From assembly GCA_003249955.1 (NCBI GenBank), contig QKHS01000081.1, positions 44,103 to 108,102 on the forward strand: a stretch of DNA of 64,000 nt, given 5' to 3'. Positions 1 to 8,352 of this stretch are shown here, piece after piece (the stretch's first letter is position 1; the number at the start of each line of letters is the position of its first letter). The DNA comes from Bacteroidales bacterium. Lineage in GTDB: Bacteria; Bacteroidota; Bacteroidia; Bacteroidales; ML635J-15. A program made the position numbers and the translations under genes. The notes under the pieces were generated by a model that was not told the DNA's origin, searched no databases, and saw only the letters and a list, made by a program, of their open reading frames with translations.

Positions 1-1
1 T

Positions 2-538
2 AAGGACAACGAAATAAAATATCAGGCTAAAGCTACTCACGATCTGGTCATTTTAAGCATGGATATATATAACATGACCAAAGATGAAATAATGACCAGA
101 CTAAGCGGATTAGAATACGATCTCAGCAAATTCCATGAAGCAACTTATAATAACCGCAAAATATATGTAATCGGTGCCGAAAAAGGAGATTCTACGTCAA
201 ATCAGCTATGGTATGATGCTGAAAATCTGTACTTTATAAAAATGACAAAAAATACAAAAAACGGATTACAGGAAGTCTTTTTCAGCGATTATATAAATAT
301 TGAAGGACAAGGCTGGATAGAACAGGAAATAGTTTTTAAAATAAACGGAAAAACATATTTAAAAGAAAAATACTACAATATTCAGATTCCGACAGAAACA
401 AAAAAAGAAATTAATGTAAGTGATTTTAAAAATTTCAATATTTCATTGGAAAGAACTGTTCAGTACATTATTGAATACGGAATCTGTAATCAGGGAAAAC
501 GTGTTTTTGTAATGCTGTGGGATAATTTACCCGGATAG
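2..538 (+). CDS. Conserved protein, C-terminal part, start lies before the window
   Basis: The reading frame is open to the left edge (from base 2) and stops at 538. An ATG at 59 is available, but the frame upstream of it reads as ordinary protein (DNEIKYQAKATHDLVILSMD), so I take this as the C-terminal 178 residues of a longer protein. Visible segments include a Y-N-M-T-K stretch, an I-Y-V-I-G-A-E-K-G strand and a Q-L-W-Y-D-A-E-N-L-Y motif, an alternating beta-strand pattern that recalls LolA-like periplasmic lipid-binding folds common in Bacteroidota. The fold assignment is inference. No catalytic motif is seen. Confidence 0.6.
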   Translation, partial: KDNEIKYQAKATHDLVILSMDIYNMTKDEIMTRLSGLEYDLSKFHEATYNNRKIYVIGAEKGDSTSNQLWYDAENLYFIKMTKNTKNGLQEVFFSDYINIEGQGWIEQEIVFKINGKTYLKEKYYNIQIPTETKKEINVSDFKNFNISLERTVQYIIEYGICNQGKRVFVMLWDNLPG

Positions 539-733
539 TTTTCTTATTATAAAGGATTTTAGTTTAAAGAGTTTAAAATATCGGATTCTGAGAGCCTTTA
601 AAAAACAAAGATAAATGTCGTATAATTTATATTATGTTAAATAGGATATTATAAACCTGACTCCCGGCTATAAAATGTTCCTTTATAATTTCTGTGATAA
701 ATAGCGGATTATTTATGACTCATCCCTTTTTTA

Positions 734-1915
734 TCAAGGTCTTTCTCCGTCATTCTTCTTAACAATTTGTGTATAAACGTTAAGACTGTTCAAATTTACA
801 ATATGAATATCCTTGTAAAAATAATTCAGTATTTTATCATATGTGTATCCTCTTGATGCCATAATCATTGCACTTTCCTGCGATAATCCGACTCCATGTC
901 CTGAACCTTTTCCGTTTACAGTAACAACACCGCTTTTATCCAGGCTCATATTAAAATATGACGATTTCCAGCCCAAATCACTGCGTACAGCCGCAAGCTT
1001 AACAGAATCATTACCAATTTTAAAAGCTGATATTCTTGAATTTGGCATACACACGATTAAATCCTTGACTAATTTGCTGTCAGCGGCTTTAAGGCCTTTT
1101 TTTACAAGAAATGCCTGCCATTCTATACCAGGCATCAAAAGTTTCCACGAATAATTTTTACCGTAAACAGCAAATGTATCACTAACAGGTTTAAGATAGT
1201 CGGCTTTAACATTAACAACATTACGTCCGTCTGCCGTAAGACCGCCACTGTTAAGATGATAAAAAGATTGTATAATATTCATGTATTTATCTACCATTAC
1301 CAGATTTGTGGTTTTTTTGGCAGCCTGAATAATTACTCTGTTTGTTGATTTATTTTTATAGAGCTGACAATGAGATCCGTCACAAAAATCAAAGCCTTCG
1401 GCACCATGTTTAGACAGGTTAAACAATGTAAAAGTCCTTAATACCACTGACATTGCTTTAAAATACTCTTCCGAAGCCAGCGCTGCACCTTCTGCTTCGA
1501 CTATACCTGCTACATATGAATCCAGAGGCACATAATTAATAGCAAAAATATTAAAGTTATCGCGTTTTATTTTAAGCCAGCCTTCGAAACAACGGGCCGC
1601 TTCTACAGAACCTGTATAATTTACAAAAAAAGAAGCTTCTCCAGAATTTACAATACGGATATCTTTATCGGTGGCAAAAGCCTTGGTACGGTTACGATAA
1701 ACAAGATAATCAGATTCTTTTACAATGTTGATATTATTGCCTGTTTCAACTGTATCAATCAACTTTTTATCATCATATACGAGATATTTTCCTTTCTGAA
1801 CAGTAACAGTAATCCCTTGCGGCTTTCTGTCATAAAAAAGTGCAACAGACACTTCCTGAGCAGAAACAATGCCGGCAAAATTTAAGAATACTACAACTGT
1901 TAGAATTCTATTCAT
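734..1915 (-). CDS. SpoIID/LytB domain protein, secreted
   Basis: 393 residues with an N-terminal signal peptide (about residues 1-19, ending SAQ). The middle and C-terminal part carry the SpoIID/LytB signature: a Y-V-A-G-I-V-E-A-E-G segment with the expected catalytic Glu at about 142, the C-D-G-S-H-C-Q metal-site segment at about 178-184, an S-G-G segment, and the C-terminal G-H-G-V-G-L-S-Q motif. The family cleaves peptidoglycan glycan strands as lytic transglycosylases; in Bacteroidota these proteins act in the periplasm, but the exact substrate is not shown here. Its start overlaps the end of lpxB by 8 bases, so the two are probably translationally coupled as the last genes of a surE-lpxB operon. 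Family call is firm, biological role is inference. Confidence 0.85.
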   Translation of the reverse strand: MNRILTVVVFLNFAGIVSAQEVSVALFYDRKPQGITVTVQKGKYLVYDDKKLIDTVETGNNINIVKESDYLVYRNRTKAFATDKDIRIVNSGEASFFVNYTGSVEAARCFEGWLKIKRDNFNIFAINYVPLDSYVAGIVEAEGAALASEEYFKAMSVVLRTFTLFNLSKHGAEGFDFCDGSHCQLYKNKSTNRVIIQAAKKTTNLVMVDKYMNIIQSFYHLNSGGLTADGRNVVNVKADYLKPVSDTFAVYGKNYSWKLLMPGIEWQAFLVKKGLKAADSKLVKDLIVCMPNSRISAFKIGNDSVKLAAVRSDLGWKSSYFNMSLDKSGVVTVNGKGSGHGVGLSQESAMIMASRGYTYDKILNYFYKDIHIVNLNSLNVYTQIVKKNDGERP

Positions 1916-3026
1916 TCATTACTTTAGTTAACATATTTTCGGCTATCCTCTTGTAAATACCCGGTTGATTCAATTCGTTATACAAAGATATGTAATTTTC
2001 TTTTATTGACCGGAGATTTTTTCCTTCCGGCAAAATATTTTTTAATTCTGCCACCAGATTACCTACAGTTAAATCGTTTTGTATTAACTCCTTAACTGCC
2101 GGTTTGTCAAGTATTAAGTTAACCAATGAAATGTATTTTACATTGGCAACAAACCTTGCAATGGCGACCGAAACTTTACCTCCTTTATAACAAACAACCT
2201 GAGGCAAACCGAATAATGCGGCTTCTAAAGTTGCAGTTCCTGATGTTATTAATCCGGCAACCGAATGCGACAATATCTCATAAGTTTGTCCGAAAATAAC
2301 TTTTATTTTTGATTCTTTCAGTATTTCATCGTAAAAATCCTGTTCTATTGCAGGAGCTCCGGTAATAATAAAATTATAATCCGGAAATTTTAAAGCAACT
2401 TCGGCCATTACAGGCAACATATGTTTTATTTCCTGCCTCCTGCTTCCTGCCATCAGTGCTATTACAGGGTTCTGATTCAGTCCGTTCGCTATTCTGAATT
2501 CTTCAATACTTTTCTTTTTATAATTATTTGCAATGTCAACCAACGGATGTCCGAAATACTCCACTCCCACGCCGTATTTTGCATAAAATTCCTTTTCAAA
2601 AGGGAGAATTGTGTACATTCTGTCAACATAATCACGTATTTTATAAACTCTTCCGGCTTTCCACGCCCAAACATTCGGAGAAATAAAATAAAGCGATTTA
2701 AAACCTTTTTCTTTTACCCATTTGGCCATACGAAGATTAAAGCCGGGATAATCGACAAAAATAACTGCATCTGGCTTAAAATCAAGTATTTGCTGTTTGC
2801 AAAGTTTGAAGTTCTTTTTTATGGTAGCGAGATTTTGTAGCACTTCGACAAACCCCATAAATGCCAGTTCACGAATATGTTTCCGCACATTCATGCCCTG
2901 TTTTTGCAGTAAATCTCCTCCCCAACCTTCAAATTCGGCTTCTCTGTCAATAAGTTTTATCTGTTCGGCAAGGTGCGAACCGTGTAAATCACCGGAGGCT
3001 TCTCCTGCAATAATAAAATACTTCAT
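1908..3026 (-). CDS. lpxB: Lipid-A-disaccharide synthase
   Basis: 372 residues, typical length for LpxB. It condenses UDP-2,3-diacylglucosamine with lipid X to form the lipid A disaccharide at the inner membrane. Recognised by the N-terminal G-E-A-S-G-D-L-H-G motif, the Y-P-G-F-N-L-R segment, I-S-P-N-V-W-A-W-K, G-S-R-R-Q-E-I nucleotide-sugar segment and S-G-T-A-T-L-E-A-A-L-F-G-L-P near the C-terminus. The start ATG overlaps the stop of the upstream small membrane protein gene (TAATG), and the gene end overlaps the SpoIID gene, so it lies inside a tightly packed operon. No residue that I know to be critical is missing. Confidence 0.97.
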   Translation of the reverse strand: MKYFIIAGEASGDLHGSHLAEQIKLIDREAEFEGWGGDLLQKQGMNVRKHIRELAFMGFVEVLQNLATIKKNFKLCKQQILDFKPDAVIFVDYPGFNLRMAKWVKEKGFKSLYFISPNVWAWKAGRVYKIRDYVDRMYTILPFEKEFYAKYGVGVEYFGHPLVDIANNYKKKSIEEFRIANGLNQNPVIALMAGSRRQEIKHMLPVMAEVALKFPDYNFIITGAPAIEQDFYDEILKESKIKVIFGQTYEILSHSVAGLITSGTATLEAALFGLPQVVCYKGGKVSVAIARFVANVKYISLVNLILDKPAVKELIQNDLTVGNLVAELKNILPEGKNLRSIKENYISLYNELNQPGIYKRIAENMLTKVMNE

Positions 3027-3343
3027 TATGCAAATTTTAGTACTACAACCAATAACGTATAAATCATTACAGATATTATAACTCCTTTGATTGCATACCA
3101 GTAATCAAGTTTTTTAAAAAGGAAAAACAATAAAAGATTCGGCAAAACACAAATGCTGAAAACTGCTATAAATGATCCTGTTTCATACAAAGTTTCCAGA
3201 AATTCGCCAAACCCCAGTTCTTTGCTTTTCATCAACATAAAAAGATAATAAATACAAAAACTTATTAACGGTAAAACCATTCCTAATATCAGGCCTATAA
3301 ATGGTTTATTGTACTTTTTGATCATGTTTGGTTTTGCGTCCAT
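3026..3343 (-). CDS. Small integral membrane protein in the surE-lpxB operon
   Basis: 105 residues, with three likely membrane segments (about residues 14-36, 56-75 and 84-103) and a short charged linker. I do not recognise a family. It is squeezed between surE (2 bases upstream) and lpxB (overlap in TAATG), so co-translation with lipid A synthesis is likely. An internal Met at residue 7 could also be the start. The position suggests an accessory role in envelope assembly, but this is only context. Confidence 0.75.
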   Translation of the reverse strand: MDAKPNMIKKYNKPFIGLILGMVLPLISFCIYYLFMLMKSKELGFGEFLETLYETGSFIAVFSICVLPNLLLFFLFKKLDYWYAIKGVIISVMIYTLLVVVLKFA

Positions 3344-3345
3344 AA

Positions 3346-4116
3346 TTATTTAATTCTTTTTTTAAGTTCGTTTATAGTGTTATATTCGGTAAAATCAATT
3401 TTTACAGGAACTACCGACGCATAATTATTTGCCAATGCCCATTCATCAGATTCTTCATTTCCAGGTTCAAAATTATGAAAATCTCCTGTAAGCCAATAAT
3501 AATCTCCACCGTAAGGGTCCGTTCTTTTATCAAACTCTTCTTTCCATACTCCTGTTGTTTGCTTACAAATTTTAAATCCCCTGTAATTTTTCTCGTCTGT
3601 AACAGGAAAATTTACATTAAGAGAAACCTGTGGTGGCAGACCGTTCTCCAAAACGTCTTCTATTATTTTGGTTCCGTGTTTTACTACAAGACTAAAATCT
3701 GCATCTTTTGAATGATCAAGAACCGAAAATCCTATTGACGGAATACCGTAAAGACTGGTTTCAATTGCAGCACCCATAGTTCCGGAATATATTACACTTA
3801 TAGCGGAATTTGAACCGTGATTTATCCCGGAAACCATCAGATCCGGCTTACGTGGCAACAACTGGTTTATTGCAAGTTTAACGCAATCTACCGGAGTTCC
3901 TGATACTGCAATAATACTCAGTTCTGTCCCGATTTTAATTTTTCTGGTTCGTAAGGGTTCAAGCAGGCTTATTGAATGACTCATTCCTGACTGACCTTTT
4001 TCCGGAGCAACAACAAACACATCTCCATATGGTAAAACCATGTTTATCAAATTCTCCAGCCCTCTTGCATCAACGCCATCGTCGTTTGATACCAATATTA
4101 ATTTTCTGTCTTTCAC
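3346..4116 (-). CDS. surE: 5'/3'-nucleotidase SurE
   Basis: 256 residues. SurE hydrolyses nucleoside 5'- and 3'-monophosphates in a divalent-metal-dependent manner and is linked to stationary-phase survival. The hallmark N-terminal S-N-D-D-G-V motif (metal-binding Asp 12 and 13) is present, followed by V-A-P-E-K-G-Q-S-G-M-S-H-S, S-G-T-P-V-D-C-V and S-G-I-N-H-G-S-N. It is the first gene of the minus-strand operon surE / membrane protein / lpxB / SpoIID; about 150 non-coding bases separate it from rnz. Confidence 0.95.
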   Translation of the reverse strand: MKDRKLILVSNDDGVDARGLENLINMVLPYGDVFVVAPEKGQSGMSHSISLLEPLRTRKIKIGTELSIIAVSGTPVDCVKLAINQLLPRKPDLMVSGINHGSNSAISVIYSGTMGAAIETSLYGIPSIGFSVLDHSKDADFSLVVKHGTKIIEDVLENGLPPQVSLNVNFPVTDEKNYRGFKICKQTTGVWKEEFDKRTDPYGGDYYWLTGDFHNFEPGNEESDEWALANNYASVVPVKIDFTEYNTINELKKRIK

Positions 4117-4268
4117 TCTAATCCTAATTATATTGCAAAAATAGTAATAGAAGTTGTCGTTTCCTTTTAATAATCAGTTAGTTTTCAACAATTTATTGAT
4201 GAAAATAATTTTTATACTCATTTAAAATTTTTAATCCGCTTATCAGGCAATAAATTAAAGTCGTAATA

Positions 4269-5180
4269 CTATAATTCCAACAGCATTCCGTCTTCTGCTC
4301 CGACAGTGTTTTCAAAGACATCTGATGCTTCTTTGACTAAAGAATCTACATCTTTATAACGCGATGAAAAATGCCCGACTACCAGTTTTTTTGAATTCGT
4401 ATGAATTGCAATTTCTGCTGCCTGTTTTGCAGTGGAATGAAAAGTTTCCTTTGCCATATCCTTTAAATCAGATGCAAATGTCGCTTCATGATAAAGCAAA
4501 TCAACATCTGAAAAATATGCGGTCAGATTCTTTAACGGCAAAGTATCCGTGCAAAACGCGTACGAACGTACTGCTCCGGCTTTGGTGGTAAGTTCCGAAT
4601 TTTTTATTATTTCTCCGTCTTCATCAATCAGATCCTCCCCTGCTTTTATTCTAAGAATCTCTGAGACCGATAATTCGTATCTTTCTATAACATCCTTCCT
4701 GATATTTTGCTGTTTTTGTTTTTCGATAAACAAAAAACCAAAAACCGGTTTGCTATGCTTTAGCGGGAAGCTGTAAACTTCAAAGAATTTATTCTCAAAA
4801 ATAAGATTTTTACCATCTGCAGTCAACGGATGAAAGTTGATTTTGTACTTAAGCTCATCATTATTAAGACTGAGAACTGTTTCATAAATTTCTTTAAGTT
4901 TTGCCGGAGCATAAATATTAAGAGCCTGCTTACGCCCCAACAGATTAAAACTCGACAAAAGTCCGAATATCCCGTAAATGTGGTCTCCATGCAGGTGAGA
5001 TATAAAAATATTCTGCAATCTTCCCAAAGGTACGCTGAATTTTCTCATTTGCATCTGAGTTCCCTCGGCACAATCAATCAGATAAGGTGTTTCGTTATAT
5101 GTTACCACCTGGGCAGTAGGCATGCGTGTAGATGTAGGTAAAGCAGAACTGCTGCCCAATATGCGGATATTAAATTTCAT
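4269..5180 (-). CDS. rnz: Ribonuclease Z (tRNA 3'-processing endonuclease)
   Basis: 303 residues of the short RNase Z (ElaC) type, a metallo-beta-lactamase-fold nuclease that removes tRNA 3' trailers. The Zn ligand motif S-H-L-H-G-D-H (residues 61-67) is intact, with the A-E-G-T-Q segment before it, a long flexible-arm insertion in the middle, Y-H-E-A-T-F, the H-S-T-A-K-Q-A-A segment and V-G-H-F-S-S-R-Y near the C-terminus. It stands alone on the minus strand; the 134 bases between it and the next gene hold nothing I can identify. Confidence 0.95.
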   Translation of the reverse strand: MKFNIRILGSSSALPTSTRMPTAQVVTYNETPYLIDCAEGTQMQMRKFSVPLGRLQNIFISHLHGDHIYGIFGLLSSFNLLGRKQALNIYAPAKLKEIYETVLSLNNDELKYKINFHPLTADGKNLIFENKFFEVYSFPLKHSKPVFGFLFIEKQKQQNIRKDVIERYELSVSEILRIKAGEDLIDEDGEIIKNSELTTKAGAVRSYAFCTDTLPLKNLTAYFSDVDLLYHEATFASDLKDMAKETFHSTAKQAAEIAIHTNSKKLVVGHFSSRYKDVDSLVKEASDVFENTVGAEDGMLLEL

Positions 5181-5314
5181 TTGTTTTTGTTTTGCAAATT
5201 TTGGCCTAAAAATACACTAATTATCGCATTTTTGCTTTATCCGGAAAAGATATCCCTTAATTTTTATATTATTTTTTACTTTCTGATTGCTACAGAATCA
5301 GATCATGCAGATTA

Positions 5315-7192
5315 TTATTCAAAAATATTCCCGGGCGGAATCCCTCCTGCTTTAATAATAGAGTCATTTCTTTCCTGTCTTTTTTGATAATAGTCTTCGA
5401 ATATTTTAACATTATCAATCTGAAGGTTTTCAATTACATATTTATTCCATTTATTCATTTCAGAGACTTTCTTACCGAAATCAACATCATACATGTATTT
5501 GTAAGTTAATATTTCCATATCTTCTTTTGTCTTGTAATAAAGCGAGTCGATTTGTTTTAAAGTAAGATTTTTCATGTCAAGTTGTTCCTGCATCTTTCTT
5601 CTTTCAATCTCACAAATGTCAAAATAAATATTTACAAACGAGTTGGTATAATCTTTAACCATCAACCTGTAAAATGAGTTTGCCTCGTCAAAAACAGTGT
5701 ATGAATTACATAAAACAGAATCCCCGTATTGATTAACGTCAAGTAAAATCTGGATTTTTATTTTACAAAGCTGATCTGTCGTGTAAGCTGAAATTTCTGC
5801 CTGTGTTGCTGTTTTATTCTGCGGCATTGTTTTATCTATAAATACCCTTCTTCCTGGTTGCCAGAATGTAAACTGACCCAAATAAGTATTGTCATAACCA
5901 TAGAACCAGAAAGAAGAATCAACAACAATTTGTTCAGTTACCTTTCGCAGAAAATCACGGCCATAGTTTCCTTCTGTAAAATTTAACTGATAGCCGTTAT
6001 CGGCAAAGAAACCTATTTTTGCTTTCTGACCATCGGTAAGAAGCATTGCAGAGTTATTATCCCAGAAAATTTTGTTATACGGAATAAGAGACAATTTTGC
6101 ATAATCTCCTATCCAGCTATCATAGTCAAAATATGGTAAAATGAAAGTGCTTTCATAATCATAAAAATATAAAACAGCTTTTGAATGCGTGATCCTCGCC
6201 GGTTCTTCCAGACTTTTGTTACTGAAAGTGAGTGCACCACCTGTTACCGAGTGATATCTGAGGCTGTAATCAAAAACAATATAATCGGGAAATGCTCCTT
6301 CTTCAGTAATTCTGAATGACTGTATAATGTCCATATTTACACTGTCAATTCTATCTTCTACTACCGATTCAAAAGGATGTATTTTTGCATCAGCCACATG
6401 AAGTTTTACTTTAAGTAAAAGCATAGTTTCCTTGTCAATCCATATTTCTCCGGAAAAAATGCTGTTTTTGTACTGTTTCGGGGTAAAGGCAATATTAATA
6501 ATAGAACTGTCCGAATAAACAAGATTCAGATCAAAATCTTTTATCATATCTTTTTTATTTAATTGCGTGGGAATAAGAGGAAAATAACAGTTGTTAACGA
6601 AAAGATTCAGCCTTCTGATAGCATTTGAAGTTTCCAGATTCCGGTAAATCCTGTTATCTAAAACGGACAGCCCGATCCTGCCGTTTTTTAAGAACAAATC
6701 AATTATCCTCTGACCTTTTAAAAAGCCGTTGTAATAACATTCCAGTAATTCGGCAGGCTGCTCTCCTATTTCTGTCTCCAGCCCGTAATAAACTTTAGAA
6801 ACGGCTTCGGGATCGTTTCTCAGCATACTTTTTTTGCATTTTAACAAAATATCGTACAAATATTCGTCACCGGCATGAATTGTTACTTCCTGCAATGCCA
6901 GTCCCTGTTGCAACAATAATATCTCACTTTTATTCAATAATAATCTTGCGGGAATTACCTGTGTCTCATAACCAAGGTAAGAAAATACCAATACATCTTT
7001 TTCTATGTCTGCCGAAATGCTGAAAACCCCGTCAGCATTAGTTATAGTCCCTTTTGATTTGCCCTGAACAGACACATTGCAATATGCAAGAGGTTCTTTT
7101 GTACCCGCATCTTTAACATGTGCCTTTATATAAGTCTGTGCAAAGCTGCACAACGACAAAAAAAGGAATATGAATACGATTCCTGCTTTCAT
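5315..7192 (-). CDS. Secreted protein with N-terminal carboxypeptidase-regulatory-like domain
   Basis: 625 residues. Signal peptide at 1-18 (ends SFAQ), then a carboxypeptidase-D-regulatory-like beta sandwich (about 20-105) with the typical A-Y-C-N-V-S-V-Q-G-K-S-K-G-T-I-T-N-A-D-G-V-F core written in pieces here, and S-Y-L-G-Y-E-T. In Bacteroidota this domain often precedes a TonB-dependent receptor, but here the remaining ~500 residues do not form an obvious plug or barrel. The last ~60 residues are charged and helical. The function is unknown; location in the periplasm or outer membrane is inferred from the signal peptide. Confidence 0.75.
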   Translation of the reverse strand: MKAGIVFIFLFLSLCSFAQTYIKAHVKDAGTKEPLAYCNVSVQGKSKGTITNADGVFSISADIEKDVLVFSYLGYETQVIPARLLLNKSEILLLQQGLALQEVTIHAGDEYLYDILLKCKKSMLRNDPEAVSKVYYGLETEIGEQPAELLECYYNGFLKGQRIIDLFLKNGRIGLSVLDNRIYRNLETSNAIRRLNLFVNNCYFPLIPTQLNKKDMIKDFDLNLVYSDSSIINIAFTPKQYKNSIFSGEIWIDKETMLLLKVKLHVADAKIHPFESVVEDRIDSVNMDIIQSFRITEEGAFPDYIVFDYSLRYHSVTGGALTFSNKSLEEPARITHSKAVLYFYDYESTFILPYFDYDSWIGDYAKLSLIPYNKIFWDNNSAMLLTDGQKAKIGFFADNGYQLNFTEGNYGRDFLRKVTEQIVVDSSFWFYGYDNTYLGQFTFWQPGRRVFIDKTMPQNKTATQAEISAYTTDQLCKIKIQILLDVNQYGDSVLCNSYTVFDEANSFYRLMVKDYTNSFVNIYFDICEIERRKMQEQLDMKNLTLKQIDSLYYKTKEDMEILTYKYMYDVDFGKKVSEMNKWNKYVIENLQIDNVKIFEDYYQKRQERNDSIIKAGGIPPGNIFE

Positions 7193-7245
7193 TGCAAATT
7201 GATTAAAACATACTGTTTTTATTCTAAACTCATATCTTAAACTAT

Positions 7246-7728
7246 TTATTCTACTTCAGAAATAATAGCCACATAATTTTTTCCGTATTTTTTTGCACAT
7301 TTGGGACAGGTTGTGTACCACATGTACATTTTTTTCATTTTAAATCCTTTATTTTTTAAAGTTTCGTCATAATCTGCACACCAGTCTCCTGTATCATTAA
7401 ATTGACCTTCATAAATTTTACAATAATAATTTCCTGAAAGTAAGACATTTTCAGCATCTGGAATTTCTTTATCAACTGCCAGATAAATATCCATATTCCA
7501 TTTGGATGTATGATCTGACAGACAAAGCCATTCCTGTACAGCCGCATTTGCGGCACTTACTTTCTCATCAAGTCTCTTAATAACCTGTCCGAAGTTGACA
7601 GGCATGTTAAATATCGTACTAACTTTTGCTTTGATAAATCGTTTGTCTTTCCATTCAAATAATCGATTATCCCACTCTTCCGGTTCAAACTGAGGGCAGC
7701 AAATTAATTCCTCTTTTTCGATTGTCAT
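7246..7728 (-). CDS. Conserved protein with paired C-terminal cysteines
   Basis: 160 residues, no signal peptide or membrane segment, so probably cytoplasmic. It has C-C-P-Q-F-E-P-E-E-W near the N-terminus and C-P-K-C-A-K-K-Y-G-K-N-Y-V near the C-terminus. Similar short proteins in Bacteroidota are often labelled only 'hydrolase'; I cannot see a catalytic triad and would not use that name. It lies 26 bases downstream of the TfoX-like gene on the same strand, so the two may be co-transcribed. Confidence 0.7.
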   Translation of the reverse strand: MTIEKEELICCPQFEPEEWDNRLFEWKDKRFIKAKVSTIFNMPVNFGQVIKRLDEKVSAANAAVQEWLCLSDHTSKWNMDIYLAVDKEIPDAENVLLSGNYYCKIYEGQFNDTGDWCADYDETLKNKGFKMKKMYMWYTTCPKCAKKYGKNYVAIISEVE

Positions 7729-7754
7729 AAATGTTTGTTTTTGTTTTTAGTTAT

Positions 7755-8015
7755 TTAAATTGATTTTTTTAACATATTATAGAACTCTGTTAACTCTTTC
7801 ATACGACTTTTGTCAAGTTCGTGCCATCTGATACCCTGAACAGCTCCCTCCAAAGCATACAACTGATTAATGCAGACGTTTTCATCAATAGCAGCCAGTT
7901 TTATAAAAACTTTTTCACTTCCTGCCCATTTTAACTGCTCAGGAGAATCAATTCCGGCAATTTTTAATTTGTCAGCAAGAGCCCTGCCTATATTGTGAAG
8001 AGATGACAGTTCCAT
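7755..8015 (-). CDS. TfoX/Sxy C-terminal domain protein
   Basis: 86 residues that match only the C-terminal helical domain of TfoX/Sxy proteins: L-H-N-I-G-R-A-L-A-D-K-L near the start, A-G-I-D-S-P-E-Q-L and the L-E-G-A-V-Q-G-I-R-W-H-E-L segment. In Proteobacteria, two-domain TfoX proteins are competence regulators; stand-alone C-domains are widespread and of unknown role. The domain contains a helix-hairpin-helix-like beginning. Cytoplasmic, no export signal. Confidence 0.8.
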   Translation of the reverse strand: MELSSLHNIGRALADKLKIAGIDSPEQLKWAGSEKVFIKLAAIDENVCINQLYALEGAVQGIRWHELDKSRMKELTEFYNMLKKSI

Positions 8016-8352
8016 CTTATTAAATTGTGTATTTTACTTTTAAAACATCTCATTTGCATATTCTCAAATGCAAAATATTTTCTCACGGTTTTATTAAAAA
8101 TTTGTAAAACCAATACGTCACAAATTTAAAAACAATGTTGATTATTTTGTTAAAACAAACAAAATAATATTTAAATTAATATATTAAATCATACACAACA
8201 AAAAAAAACCGCTCATAATCAGGATGTTTTAAGATTATGATTACAAATTGTTAATAAATATAATTAAAATTAATAGTATTAAAAGCAACCTGTAAGAAAA
8301 TATTTCGTAATAATATAAGTCCTTGTTAAGTATTTACTTAAAACCAACTATT
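8016..8352. other. Divergent intergenic region, 337 bases, very AT-rich
   Basis: No open frame of note lies here. It separates the minus-strand TfoX-like gene from the plus-strand T9SS cargo gene, so promoters for both must be in it, but I see no convincing paired -33/-7 elements. The only structure is an 8-bp perfect inverted repeat at 8213-8240 listed separately. Confidence 0.6.
8213..8240. repeat. 8-bp inverted repeat, possible operator
   Basis: TCATAATC at 8213-8220 and its exact complement GATTATGA at 8233-8240, separated by 12 bases. It lies 113 bases upstream of the T9SS cargo start. It could be a regulator binding site, but in such AT-rich sequence a chance palindrome is possible. 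Confidence 0.3.

Noticed and set aside
843..1154. Plus-strand open frame inside the SpoIID gene, and similar antisense frames in lpxB, surE, rnz, pheT and rpsA
   Set aside because: They lie on the opposite strand of well-supported genes and have no recognisable protein features.
8323..8352. Upstream ATG as start of the T9SS cargo
   Set aside because: It adds ten residues before a normal signal peptide; the ATG at 8353 gives the expected N-terminus.
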